The position numbers and the translations under genes are program-made. A model generated the notes under the pieces. It was given only the letters and a program-made list of their open reading frames with translations. It did no database searches and was not told the origin of the DNA. DNA of 64,000 nt, from assembly GCA_052400665.1 (NCBI GenBank), contig JBQTGK010000002.1, one strand, 5' to 3'. The DNA is from JBQTGK01 sp052400665 (GTDB lineage Bacteria > Bacteroidota > Bacteroidia > Bacteroidales > Marinifilaceae). Below are positions 18,189-27,382 of this stretch, in pieces (position 1 is the stretch's first letter; each line of letters begins with the position of its first letter).

Positions 18189-19349
18189 ATGAAGTCATTT
18201 AAACACTATTTAGATGTTTTAAATTATAGGTATAATTATAGTTTAATGCTAAAAAAAGGGTGGCAAACGAATCGTAGGATTGTCGTGATTGAATCAGACG
18301 ATTGGGGCAGTATTCGAATTCCATCTAAAGAAGCGAGGGACAGGCTTCAAAAGATGGAAGTGAAGTTAAATTTTGATATTGGCTATGATTATTGTGATTC
18401 TTTAGCAACTGAAACTGATTTGCTAAATTTGATGGATGTCTTAAATGGAGTGAAGGATTGTAATAACAATCCAGTTAGAGTAACTCTAAATTGTGTTATG
18501 GCGAATCCTGACTTTGATAAGATTCACAGAGATAGTTATCAAAACTATCATTATGAAATCATAACAGAAACTTTTAAGAGGTATAATAATTGTGTTAAAT
18601 CTTTTGATTTGTGGAAGGAAGGGATGAGCAAGGGTTTATTTCGTCCTCAATTTCATGGACGGGAACATTTGAATGTGCAAATGTGGCTTAATTCTCTTCA
18701 AAAAGATCTAGGCAAAATGAGAATAGCATTTGGTGAAGATGTTTTTTTTCCTCAAGTTAGTTATGATGAAGATAATAGACAAAGTCATTTAAGAGCTTTT
18801 GATGTAAATAATGAAAATCAATATTCTTTTATAAAAACTAGTATCAGCGAAGGATTAGATATATTCGAATCATTGTTTGGTTTTAAATCTATTTCGATGA
18901 TTGCTCCTAATTATACATGGGATAAAGAAATTGAAGAGTTTGCATTTGCGAAAGGTGTGCAATATATTCAAGGAGCTCCTTTTCAGAGATATTCATTATT
19001 AAAATCTGCTGTTACAAAGAAACAAGGTGAGTATCATTATATGGGAGAATCAAATGATTTTGGTCAAACCTATTTAGTCAGGAATTGTCTTTGGGAACCT
19101 ACACAAAATAAAAAACTCAATATTGATTATTGTTTGAAGGGAATTGAAAAGGCTTTTAAACTTAAGAAGCCTGCGGTAATATGTGCTCATCGGTTGAATT
19201 TTATTGGAGCTATACAGCCTGAAAACAGAGATAATAATTTAAAGCAATTTTCTGAATTATTAAAAACAATTGTTAAGAAATGGCCTGATGTGGAGTTTAT
19301 GAGTTCGGATGAACTGGGTGAGGTTATTATAAATAGCATAGAAAAATAA
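18189..19349 (+). CDS. polysaccharide (de)acetylase-like protein
   Basis: 386 residues. NodB-fold landmarks: the metal/catalytic Asp pair in VIESDDWGSIR (about 33-43), a His motif in RPQFHGREHLN (about 154-164) and a late His in VICAHRLNF (about 332-340). Proteins with the ESDDWGSIR signature occur in Bacteroidota glycan loci and are annotated as polysaccharide (de)acetylases. No signal peptide is visible, so a cytoplasmic substrate (lipid-linked or nucleotide sugar) is possible. It lies between an ATP-grasp gene (13 bp) and the flippase gene (2 bp). Confidence 0.75.
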   Translation: MKSFKHYLDVLNYRYNYSLMLKKGWQTNRRIVVIESDDWGSIRIPSKEARDRLQKMEVKLNFDIGYDYCDSLATETDLLNLMDVLNGVKDCNNNPVRVTLNCVMANPDFDKIHRDSYQNYHYEIITETFKRYNNCVKSFDLWKEGMSKGLFRPQFHGREHLNVQMWLNSLQKDLGKMRIAFGEDVFFPQVSYDEDNRQSHLRAFDVNNENQYSFIKTSISEGLDIFESLFGFKSISMIAPNYTWDKEIEEFAFAKGVQYIQGAPFQRYSLLKSAVTKKQGEYHYMGESNDFGQTYLVRNCLWEPTQNKKLNIDYCLKGIEKAFKLKKPAVICAHRLNFIGAIQPENRDNNLKQFSELLKTIVKKWPDVEFMSSDELGEVIINSIEK

Positions 19350-19351
19350 GA

Positions 19352-20794
19352 ATGGCAAGTTTACGTAAAGAATCATTAAAGGGGCTTTTTTGGATGTCTT
19401 TGGGGAAGGTGGGGACAGGATTAACAAGTCTTTTGGTTACAATGGTTTTGGCTAGAATTCTGATTCCTGAAGACTTTGCTTTAATTGAATTGTTAATTAT
19501 TTTCATTGCAGTTTCCAATGTTTTTATTGATAGTGGATTTAGCCAGGCAATCATTAGAGATGATAATCCTTCGCAAACGGATCTATCATCTGTCTTCTAT
19601 TTAAATCTGGGCGTATCAATTGTTATTTATATTGGTTTATTTTTTACAGCACCTCTAATTGCTGATTTTTTTCATGCACCTCAATTGGTGACTTTATCGC
19701 GAGTGACATTTTTGGTAATTATATTTAATTCGTTAATTATTATTCAAAATGCAAAACTCGTTAGAGAATTCAAATTCCCAATAGTTTCAAAATGCGCTGT
19801 AATAGGTATGATAGGTGCTGGTGTGACTGCATTAATATTAGCTTTGTTAGGCTTTGGTGTATGGGCTTTAGCTGCCAATATGATTATACAACCTTTATTT
19901 AAAGCTATTGCATTATGGTATTTTGCCAAATGGAAACCATCTTTGGTTTTTAGTTTTCAACCTATAAAAAAATATTTTTCTTTTGGAGGATTTTTATTGA
20001 TGCAAGGTCTACTCGATGCGATTGTAACTAATATTAGTTCAATGTTTATTGGTAAGATGTACACTAAAAAAGACCTAGGGTATTATTCCCAGGGAAGAAA
20101 ATTAGATGGATATATTGTCTCCCCTTTTGTTAGTGTATTAGAGCAGGTTACATATCCCATCACTTCGAAGTTGAAAAATGATCAAGATAAGTTACGGGAA
20201 AGTTATATTGAGATTTTTCAAATTGTAATTTTCATCTTTTTACCAACATCTTTATTTGTAATATTTCATGGAGATTTAGTTGTTACATGTTTATTTGGTG
20301 ATAAATGGATCGCTGCTGGGATATACTTATCCATTAGCAGTGTATTTGATATTTTTTTCCCTTTACAAAAGTTAGCGACGAATATTATAATGGTTAAAGG
20401 AAAGACAAAGATAATGTTTTATCTGGCGATTGTAAAACAGGTTGTTAGACTAATTACGGTTGTTGTATTAGCACAAGTTAGTGTATTAGCTTTAGCTGTT
20501 GGATTTACTGTCTCAGGAATATTTGGCGGTTCGCTTTATATTGGTTTTGCCTTTAAATTAATAAAGTACAATATTGTTGATTTTATAATAGATCAAAGCA
20601 AAACGATAATAATATCTTTTGCATCAATATTTATAGTTGTGTGGATCGGTACAAGTTTGGAATTCAATAAATATATCCTTCTAGTAATATGTGGATTGTT
20701 AATGATCTTTTGCTATCTGTCTTTGTCTATAGTTTTCAAAAGCAAAGGAATTAAAAGTGTTAAGAAAATAATTTTAAGTATCATGAAGAAATAG
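19352..20794 (+). CDS. polysaccharide flippase (Wzx/RfbX type)
   Basis: 480 residues with about 12-14 hydrophobic helices across the whole length. The N-terminus SLRKESLKGLFWMSLGKVGTG and the segments FIDSGFSQAIIRD and LGYYSQGRKLDGYIVSPF match the WzxC/MOP-superfamily oligosaccharide flippases. It should move undecaprenyl-linked repeat units across the inner membrane. Start ATG lies two bases after the previous stop. Confidence 0.9.
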   Translation: MASLRKESLKGLFWMSLGKVGTGLTSLLVTMVLARILIPEDFALIELLIIFIAVSNVFIDSGFSQAIIRDDNPSQTDLSSVFYLNLGVSIVIYIGLFFTAPLIADFFHAPQLVTLSRVTFLVIIFNSLIIIQNAKLVREFKFPIVSKCAVIGMIGAGVTALILALLGFGVWALAANMIIQPLFKAIALWYFAKWKPSLVFSFQPIKKYFSFGGFLLMQGLLDAIVTNISSMFIGKMYTKKDLGYYSQGRKLDGYIVSPFVSVLEQVTYPITSKLKNDQDKLRESYIEIFQIVIFIFLPTSLFVIFHGDLVVTCLFGDKWIAAGIYLSISSVFDIFFPLQKLATNIIMVKGKTKIMFYLAIVKQVVRLITVVVLAQVSVLALAVGFTVSGIFGGSLYIGFAFKLIKYNIVDFIIDQSKTIIISFASIFIVVWIGTSLEFNKYILLVICGLLMIFCYLSLSIVFKSKGIKSVKKIILSIMKK

Positions 20795-20796
20795 TT

Positions 20797-21948
20797 ATGG
20801 TGAGAAATAAAGTTATTGTTTTGGGGTTTAATCATATAAATGCTCTTGGTATTGTAAGAAGTTTAGGAGAAGAGAGTATTAAACCGATTTGCGTTTTGTA
20901 TGGATCTAAATCAGGAATGATTTTTAGTAGTAAATATCCTTCGATAGTAGTTCATGTTGATACTGTAGAAGAAGGTTTAAAGTTTATTCTTGATAACTTT
21001 TTAAATGAATGTCTAAAGCCAATAATAATATGTAGTAATGATGAAACAGCAAGCATTATAGATAAGAACTATTCGAAGCTCAAAAATGATTTCTATCTGC
21101 CGAACGCACAAATTGATGGTAGGATTACAGCATTAATGGATAAAATAATAATATCAGAAGTTGCAGAACAATTTGGATTTGTTTCACCTAAATCTGTCCT
21201 TATTGATAAAAATGATTCCATACCTGACGATATGGTATATCCATGTTTTACTAAGTCTATAATGACTATTAAAGGTGGAAAAAAAGATGTATTTTTATGT
21301 GGGAATAAAGTTGAATTAGCTGATGCTTTAAAAAAAGTAAGAAGCGATAAAATTCTATTGCAACAATATATTGATAAGAAAAATGAAATTTGTTTACAAG
21401 GATTATCAATTAATTCTGGAAAACAAATTTATATCCCTTTCATTGAAAAGTTTTTTCGTTTTACTAAAAACGAATTTGGAGGTTATGTTTATTTTGAGAA
21501 ATTTGAAAACCAAAAAGAAGAATTTAGAAATAATGTGCATAAGTTAATTGAAGAAACGCAATATAGCGGATTATTCTCTGTTGAATTTTTAGTAGATAAA
21601 AGCAATAATCTATTTTTTACGGAAATTAATTTTAGACATGATGGTTTTAGTTACTTTACTACGACTGGAGGTGCTAACTTACCTTATATTTGGTGTAAAT
21701 CACTTGTGAATAATAGCTTGGAGATTGAAGATGTATTATTAAAAGATTATTTTACCGGAATGAATGAGCTAACAGATTTTTTTCAATTTGTAAGAACAAA
21801 AAAAATATCTGTTCAAAAATGGATTAATCAGTGCATTAAAGCTGATAGTCATCTTCTTTATAATAAAAAGGATTTGGGGCCTCTTTTTCATACTTTGAAA
21901 AGTTTTATTGTTTTAGCTTTGAATAAGTATTTATTAAATCATAAATAA
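20797..21948 (+). CDS. ATP-grasp ligase-like protein (second of three)
   Basis: 383 residues. The N-terminal Rossmann-like part (VIVLGFNHINALGIVRSLG) is followed by an ATP-grasp domain. Visible features: DKIIISEVAEQFGFVSPKS, ATP-lysine region CFTKSIMTIKGGKKD, LLQQYIDKKNEICLQG and the metal-binding FFTEINFRHDG (about 265-275). This is the carbamoyl-phosphate-synthase-like branch seen in capsule and O-antigen clusters. The substrate is unknown. A short fossil of a third ATP-grasp gene begins eight bases downstream. Confidence 0.7.
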   Translation: MVRNKVIVLGFNHINALGIVRSLGEESIKPICVLYGSKSGMIFSSKYPSIVVHVDTVEEGLKFILDNFLNECLKPIIICSNDETASIIDKNYSKLKNDFYLPNAQIDGRITALMDKIIISEVAEQFGFVSPKSVLIDKNDSIPDDMVYPCFTKSIMTIKGGKKDVFLCGNKVELADALKKVRSDKILLQQYIDKKNEICLQGLSINSGKQIYIPFIEKFFRFTKNEFGGYVYFEKFENQKEEFRNNVHKLIEETQYSGLFSVEFLVDKSNNLFFTEINFRHDGFSYFTTTGGANLPYIWCKSLVNNSLEIEDVLLKDYFTGMNELTDFFQFVRTKKISVQKWINQCIKADSHLLYNKKDLGPLFHTLKSFIVLALNKYLLNHK

Positions 21949-21955
21949 AGATTAT

Positions 21956-22048
21956 ATGAAACCAGTAATTGTTTTAGTAGGTACAACCATGGTAAGCATT
22001 TTATCATTGTGTAAAAGTGCTTATGAATGTGGTTTTATAGTGTATTAA
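21956..22048 (+). pseudogene. 5' fossil of an ATP-grasp gene
   Basis: A 30-codon frame (MKPVIVLVGTTM..., ending in TAA) closely matches the first 27 codons of the complete ATP-grasp gene at 24938, in protein and DNA. The rest of the gene is absent. The MBOAT and SGNH genes lie between this fossil and the intact copy, suggesting an insertion or unequal exchange. Confidence 0.75.
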
Positions 22049-22105
22049 TATGCTATACATCATACTAATAAACCTAATTACGTACATTAAGAGAATAGAA
22101 AATAA

Positions 22106-23554
22106 ATGCTTTTTAACTCAATAGATTTTGCAATATTTTTACCGATAGTATTTTTATTATATTGGTTTGTAACGAATAAAAACCTTAAACTTCAAAATTT
22201 TTTGGTTTTTTTTGCTAGTTATGTTTTTTATGGTTGGTGGGACTGGAGGTTTTTATCATTAATAATTTTCAGTACATTTGTTGATTATTCTGTTGGGCGA
22301 AAATTAGGAACAGAAGAAAATAAACTAAAAAGAAAAACATTATTATGGATAAGTATCTTGATTAACCTTGGTTTTCTTGGTTTTTTTAAATACTATAATT
22401 TTTTTCTTGAAAACTTTATAACAGCATTCTCATTTTTTGGGACTGAAATAAAGCCAAATTCGTTAAATATTATATTACCAGTAGGAATTAGTTTCTATAC
22501 TTTCCAAACTTTGAGTTATACAATAGACGTCTATAAACAAAAACTCAAACCTACAAAAGACTTTATTGCATTTTCAGCATTTGTAAGTTTCTTTCCTCAA
22601 TTAGTTGCAGGTCCAATTGAAAGAGCTACTAATTTATTACCTCAATTCCATAAAAAAAGAACTTTTGAATATGACAAAGCAGTTGATGGGCTAAGACAAA
22701 TCTTGTGGGGATTTTTTAAAAAAATTGTAATTGCTGATAATTCTGCACGAGTTGCAAATGAAATATTTAGTAATTCGGCTGATTATTCAGGTAGTACGTT
22801 AGTTTTAGGGGCCCTATTTTTTACATTTCAAATTTATTGTGATTTTTCTGGATATTCAGATATAGCTATCGGAACATCAAGACTTTTTGGATTTGACTTG
22901 AAACAAAATTTTGCATTTCCATATTTTTCAAGAGATATTGCTGAATTTTGGAGACGTTGGCATATTTCGTTATCAACTTGGTTTAGAGATTATTTATACA
23001 TTCCGATAGGTGGTAGTCGTGGCGGAATTTGGATGAAAATTAGAAATACATTTGTAATATTTATTGTTAGTGGATTTTGGCATGGTGCAAATTGGACATT
23101 TCTGGCTTGGGGATTTATAAATGCTTGTTATTTTCTACCAGTGATGCTTAAAAATAATAATCGTAATAATTTGGATATAGTTGCACAGGGAAAGATATTT
23201 CCTTCATTTAAAGAATTATACCAAATGGGAATTACTTTTGGATTAACTGTTTTGGCTTGGGTGTTTTTTAGAGCAGAAAATATTGGACATGCACAAAATT
23301 ATTTATTAACTATTTTTTCAAAATCATTATTTACAATTCCACATTTCTCTGGAATGAGACATGCATTAGTAACTTTAATTATAATTCTTATTTTTATCAT
23401 TATTGAATGGTGTGGAAGGAATGAAGAATATGCTATTGCAAGATTAGGTTTTAGGTGGAAAAGGCTATTTAGATATGCTTTCTATTATTCTATAATAATT
23501 GTGATAATATTATTTATGGGAGAAGAACAACAATTTATTTATTTTCAATTTTAG
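22106..23554 (+). CDS. MBOAT family O-acyltransferase (AlgI/DltB-like)
   Basis: 482 residues with around 10 membrane helices. MBOAT landmarks: SFFPQLVAGPIERATNLLPQF, FQIYCDFSGYSDIAIG, FWRRWHISLSTWFRDYLYIP and the catalytic histidine in SGFWHGANWTFLAWG (about 320-334). The family moves acyl groups across the inner membrane for O-acylation of extracellular polymers. It is followed nine bases later by an SGNH-like gene, the usual MBOAT plus periplasmic transferase pair (as with AlgI and AlgJ/X). O-acetylation of the polysaccharide is the likely role. Confidence 0.93.
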   Translation: MLFNSIDFAIFLPIVFLLYWFVTNKNLKLQNFLVFFASYVFYGWWDWRFLSLIIFSTFVDYSVGRKLGTEENKLKRKTLLWISILINLGFLGFFKYYNFFLENFITAFSFFGTEIKPNSLNIILPVGISFYTFQTLSYTIDVYKQKLKPTKDFIAFSAFVSFFPQLVAGPIERATNLLPQFHKKRTFEYDKAVDGLRQILWGFFKKIVIADNSARVANEIFSNSADYSGSTLVLGALFFTFQIYCDFSGYSDIAIGTSRLFGFDLKQNFAFPYFSRDIAEFWRRWHISLSTWFRDYLYIPIGGSRGGIWMKIRNTFVIFIVSGFWHGANWTFLAWGFINACYFLPVMLKNNNRNNLDIVAQGKIFPSFKELYQMGITFGLTVLAWVFFRAENIGHAQNYLLTIFSKSLFTIPHFSGMRHALVTLIIILIFIIIEWCGRNEEYAIARLGFRWKRLFRYAFYYSIIIVIILFMGEEQQFIYFQF

Positions 23555-23562
23555 AGGTTCAA

Positions 23563-24555
23563 ATGAAAAAATTCATATACAAAATAATGTTATTTTCTTT
23601 TCTACCATTAATTTTCATTTTATCAATTGATGGTTATCTCCGTAATATGGATAGTTTATACACTATGAAATATAATGGATTGTTAAATGCTAAAGATTCT
23701 ATTCAAGTTTTATTTCTTGGAAATTCGCACGCCAATTATTCCGTTAATCCTTGTATGCTTGAGGATTTTATAGGGTATAATATAGCAAATGTTAGTCAAC
23801 AGATATATTTTGATAAAAGATTAACTATCAAAGCGATAAATGAAGGAGTAAGAAATCTTAAATATGTTTTTATTAGTGTAGACTATCATTCACTTTTTAC
23901 ATCTTCTCAGGGGGTTAGGGATATATGGTCTTATTATGCAAATGGTATCAAATACAAAAATAAGGATTACATAAAGTCAACGGTATCTCCTTTTATTTGG
24001 GGCTATACACCTAAAGTATCTTTAAGTTTAATTAAAAAAAGAGTATTAAATACTCTTAAATATAGAAATGATTCAATTATCAATTTTAATGTCGAAAATG
24101 GAGTTAATATTACAGACCATTTATGTGGTGGTTTTATAGGACTTGAAGGTTTAAATAATTATTCATTTAATAATCTTTCTTACAAAAAAAAGGCTAGTAA
24201 TTTCAAAGAAAATATAAATAAAAGTGAACGAGTTGAAGTAATTAAAGATTTAAATAGTTTTATTCTTTTTTTAAAAAATAAGAACATTGAGCCCGTTTTG
24301 TTTTCATCACCAACTTATAGAGAATACAATAAATATCTTGACAAAAAACAAATAAAACGAAATATTGAAGATATTGATAATATATGTCAAAAATATAATA
24401 TTCAGTATTGGCGTTTTAACGAAGATTGTCGATTTTTAAAAAAAGATTTTTACAACCAAGATCATTTAAATAAAAAAGGTGCATCAAAATTTAGTATTAT
24501 ACTAAACAAGAAATTGAAAATGTATGATAAGTTACGAATGCACAATAATAAATAG
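23563..24555 (+). CDS. SGNH-like periplasmic acyl-transfer partner of the MBOAT protein
   Basis: 330 residues, with an N-terminal hydrophobic anchor (about 7-23). A block-I type motif LFLGNSHANYSVNP (about 50-63) supplies the Ser, and DHLNKKGASKF (about 304-314) supplies the Asp/His-like block V. This gives an SGNH-hydrolase arrangement as in AlgX/AlgJ and DltD-like proteins. It likely takes the acyl group from the MBOAT partner and places it on the polymer in the periplasm. No closer family name can be given from sequence alone. Confidence 0.68.
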   Translation: MKKFIYKIMLFSFLPLIFILSIDGYLRNMDSLYTMKYNGLLNAKDSIQVLFLGNSHANYSVNPCMLEDFIGYNIANVSQQIYFDKRLTIKAINEGVRNLKYVFISVDYHSLFTSSQGVRDIWSYYANGIKYKNKDYIKSTVSPFIWGYTPKVSLSLIKKRVLNTLKYRNDSIINFNVENGVNITDHLCGGFIGLEGLNNYSFNNLSYKKKASNFKENINKSERVEVIKDLNSFILFLKNKNIEPVLFSSPTYREYNKYLDKKQIKRNIEDIDNICQKYNIQYWRFNEDCRFLKKDFYNQDHLNKKGASKFSIILNKKLKMYDKLRMHNNK

Positions 24556-24937
24556 AGTGTATTTTGCAGATAGTACTAAAATTGAAAATTATAGCAATAA
24601 ATAAAGTAGAAAGTTTGGAGCATTTAATGCCAAACGCACCATATTTAAACCGTTATAAATTGTTTAATTTTTATATTACTAAATTTAGTAAGTCATATTT
24701 ATGATATTAAAGACAAATAAATGAAAAAGAAAGTCACCAATAAGAATGATAGTTGTTTTGCCTTTTGTACTGTTAGTTGTATATCAAGTGATGTTAAAAT
24801 TACCATTGAACTCTATAGTAATATTGTTATTTAGTAGTTATAGTAGGAGCTGTTGTCAATAAAGATATGTCAAGTGGGATGTTATTTGCTAGTATATCAG
24901 CAAAAATAGTTAAATACCTAGAATAATTTTAAAAAAA
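24556..24937 (+). pseudogene. gap with the decayed end of a hexapeptide acetyltransferase gene
   Basis: No intact gene. From about 24840 to 24926 one frame reads VGAVVNKDMSSG...AKIVKYLE then stop, the typical C-terminal signature of left-handed beta-helix acetyltransferases. Upstream (24736-24830) another frame reads as a hydrophobic segment (IVVLPFVLLVVYQ), so an earlier gene is broken by several frameshifts. The remaining AT-rich sequence shows nothing recognisable. Confidence 0.6.
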
Positions 24938-26059
24938 ATGATGAAATCAGTAATTATTTTAGCAGGTACAACCATGGGAAGTGTTTTATCATTGTGCAAA
25001 AGTGCTCATAAATTGGGTGCAGAAGTATATCTGATATCTTTCAATGAGAAGTTTGCTAAATTATATAAAGCATCTAAGTTTGTAAATGAAGTATACTATG
25101 TGCAGTCTAGTGTATTGTTGACTTTTTGCAAACAATTAGTGTTGGAAAAGAATTTTTTAATTAAACCAATATTATATTCAACTACCGATCAACAATGTTT
25201 ATTAATTAGCCAAAATAGAGGAGAATTTGAAAAAATATTTGATTTGTGTTTACCTTCAGATGAAATAGTAAAAGGATATAATAAAAAGGGGGATGCAGAA
25301 CGTTTAGCAGAAAGACAGGGTATTCTAATACCTAAAAGTAAGCTTATTACTTGTTTGAAAGATACAGCTGACATTCTGAAAATCTTTTCATTTCCTATTG
25401 TTGTAAAACCTATTTCTTCAAATGTAAAAGTTGGTTATAAATTTAAAATTCTTGACAAAGAGTCGTTTGAATATATGTTCCACGACGAAACCATGTGTAA
25501 CGGTACAGTTTTGTGTCAGGAATACATCCCTGGTGAAGATGAAGCACACAAATTTTATATCTTCTATAGAGATGAGAATGGTGACATTTTAGAGTGTATG
25601 GGAAACAAAACCATGCAAACTAATGGAATAATGACTATCGGTACTACAGAAAAAGATATCACACTATCTACTATTTGTAAGCATTTCTTAAAATCCATTG
25701 ATTATGTAGGAGTTGGAGGTTTAGAGTTTAAAAAGTATGAAAATGCTTATTATTTTATTGAGATGAGTACCAGACCGGAAGGTTTTTTACCAATTGCTGA
25801 TATGGCTGGAGTTTCATTATCTGAAGCTTCATACAAATGTATGAATAACTTGACTGTGGATTTTAATATTAAACAGAAAGAAAATATTCAATATTTTGTT
25901 TTATTAACTATTTTGGTAGAACGTTTGAAGAAATATAAGTTCTTATCTATGTTTAAATCGATATTTATATGTTTTTTATCCAAAAACATATATTGTGTTG
26001 AGCTTTTTATAGATTATCGTAGTTATTTGAAAAGTGTAAAATCATACAGATTTAGATAA
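24938..26059 (+). CDS. ATP-grasp ligase-like protein (third of three)
   Basis: 373 residues. The N-terminal nucleotide-fold part (VIILAGTTMGSVLSLCKSAHKLG) precedes the ATP-grasp domain with FPIVVKPISSNVKVGYKF (ATP-lysine), VLCQEYIPGEDEAHKFYIF and the metal-binding YYFIEMSTRPEGFLP (about 269-283). A second possible ATG is one codon in. It is more similar to the fossil at 21956 than to the intact gene at 20797. The product probably ligates a carboxylate and an amine; the substrate is unknown. It precedes the Wzy-like gene by 14 bp. Confidence 0.72.
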   Translation: MMKSVIILAGTTMGSVLSLCKSAHKLGAEVYLISFNEKFAKLYKASKFVNEVYYVQSSVLLTFCKQLVLEKNFLIKPILYSTTDQQCLLISQNRGEFEKIFDLCLPSDEIVKGYNKKGDAERLAERQGILIPKSKLITCLKDTADILKIFSFPIVVKPISSNVKVGYKFKILDKESFEYMFHDETMCNGTVLCQEYIPGEDEAHKFYIFYRDENGDILECMGNKTMQTNGIMTIGTTEKDITLSTICKHFLKSIDYVGVGGLEFKKYENAYYFIEMSTRPEGFLPIADMAGVSLSEASYKCMNNLTVDFNIKQKENIQYFVLLTILVERLKKYKFLSMFKSIFICFLSKNIYCVELFIDYRSYLKSVKSYRFR

Positions 26060-26073
26060 AGGAAAGATTTTTT

Positions 26074-27378
26074 ATGGATAGTTTCATTAACATTGTAGCC
26101 TCGTATATTGTTTATATTTTGGTAGGTGTCACTATATCACTCAATATATTTAAAAATGATGATGATAGAATAAAGGCAATGCAATTATTTTTCATCTCAT
26201 TGAGTGTTTTTTCAGTTTACGTAGCTATAATTTATTGGGGCTATTTGACTAGAGGTTCTCGGTTTATTAGTTTAGATGAACAGCATTTTTTTGGTATTGC
26301 TCAGTCATTAGGAGAAAAGCCAAGCATTTCTTCTATTTATAAAGTTTGTTTTAAATATCGAATACATATTGAAAATGAAGGAGCTCATTTTTATAGAGGA
26401 TTTCTTGCATATATTGCGAATAATTATCTCTGTGGTAATTCTCCTTTAATTCAATATATGAATTCGGCTTTTGTTGCATCTTTATGCTCTATATATTTAT
26501 ATAAAATTATTAAGCAATATATACCCACTAAAGAATCATTCAAATATGTTCTTGTTTATGTTGTTTGTTCGTATTTGATATTATCTGGCGGGAAAATAAC
26601 AAGAGATGTACAAATTAATTTTTTATACATATGGGGATTATCAATTTTATTTAGTTCATTCTCAATAAGGAAGTTGATACTTCTAGTAGGTATTGTTCTT
26701 ATTACCATACAATTTAGATTAGAGCATGGTTTGTTTATGGCTTTCATGCCTGTACTGTATATTTATGAAAAATCAAAGGAAAGAGAAAACTTTAAGTATG
26801 TGCGTAAATTTTTAATCGTTCTTATTTTGATTGTCGGTATATTTGTGGCTAGTGTAGTCATAGTATATATTCAAGCAATTATGTCAACTATGGAAGGATA
26901 TGTTGAATTCACATCAGGACTAACAGAGCAGGGGGGACTTGCTAAATATTTATTGCGTTTACCTGTTGGTATAAAGCAATTAGTCATAGTGATATATTCA
27001 CAAATTTCACCTTTCCCATCTTGGAATCAATTATTAGATTCTAATAATATTTTTGAATCAATTGATGGATTTATTGAAATGATATCTCCTTTTTTTTGGT
27101 TTATTGTTTGTTTTGGAACGGTTAAATATATTTGGGTAAAAGAATATCGAAAAAATATTCCTACCATGCTTCTTTATACAGGTATAGTATTTATTATTTT
27201 TTTATTTGCCAATACTTCGAATATGAATCCTAGAAGATTGGTTTGTATGTATCCTGTCCTTTATCTAATTTTTTCCTATGGCTATTATAATTATCCAACT
27301 TTTTTTAAAAACAATGTGATCATTTCGATATTTGCTTATTTAGGCTTATGTGTACTGTATTTATTTATTAAATATTAA
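26074..27378 (+). CDS. polytopic membrane protein, probable Wzy-type polymerase
   Basis: 434 residues with about 10-12 hydrophobic helices and a larger hydrophilic loop near residues 60-125 (around GSRFISLDEQHFFGIAQSLG). No enzyme motif is visible, which is normal for Wzy polymerases. The call rests on topology and position: it is the only large polytopic protein in the locus besides the flippase, the MBOAT protein and the WecA-like enzyme. It overlaps nothing; the next gene's true start is five bases after the stop. Confidence 0.6.
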   Translation: MDSFINIVASYIVYILVGVTISLNIFKNDDDRIKAMQLFFISLSVFSVYVAIIYWGYLTRGSRFISLDEQHFFGIAQSLGEKPSISSIYKVCFKYRIHIENEGAHFYRGFLAYIANNYLCGNSPLIQYMNSAFVASLCSIYLYKIIKQYIPTKESFKYVLVYVVCSYLILSGGKITRDVQINFLYIWGLSILFSSFSIRKLILLVGIVLITIQFRLEHGLFMAFMPVLYIYEKSKERENFKYVRKFLIVLILIVGIFVASVVIVYIQAIMSTMEGYVEFTSGLTEQGGLAKYLLRLPVGIKQLVIVIYSQISPFPSWNQLLDSNNIFESIDGFIEMISPFFWFIVCFGTVKYIWVKEYRKNIPTMLLYTGIVFIIFLFANTSNMNPRRLVCMYPVLYLIFSYGYYNYPTFFKNNVIISIFAYLGLCVLYLFIKY

Positions 27379-27382
27379 AAGA

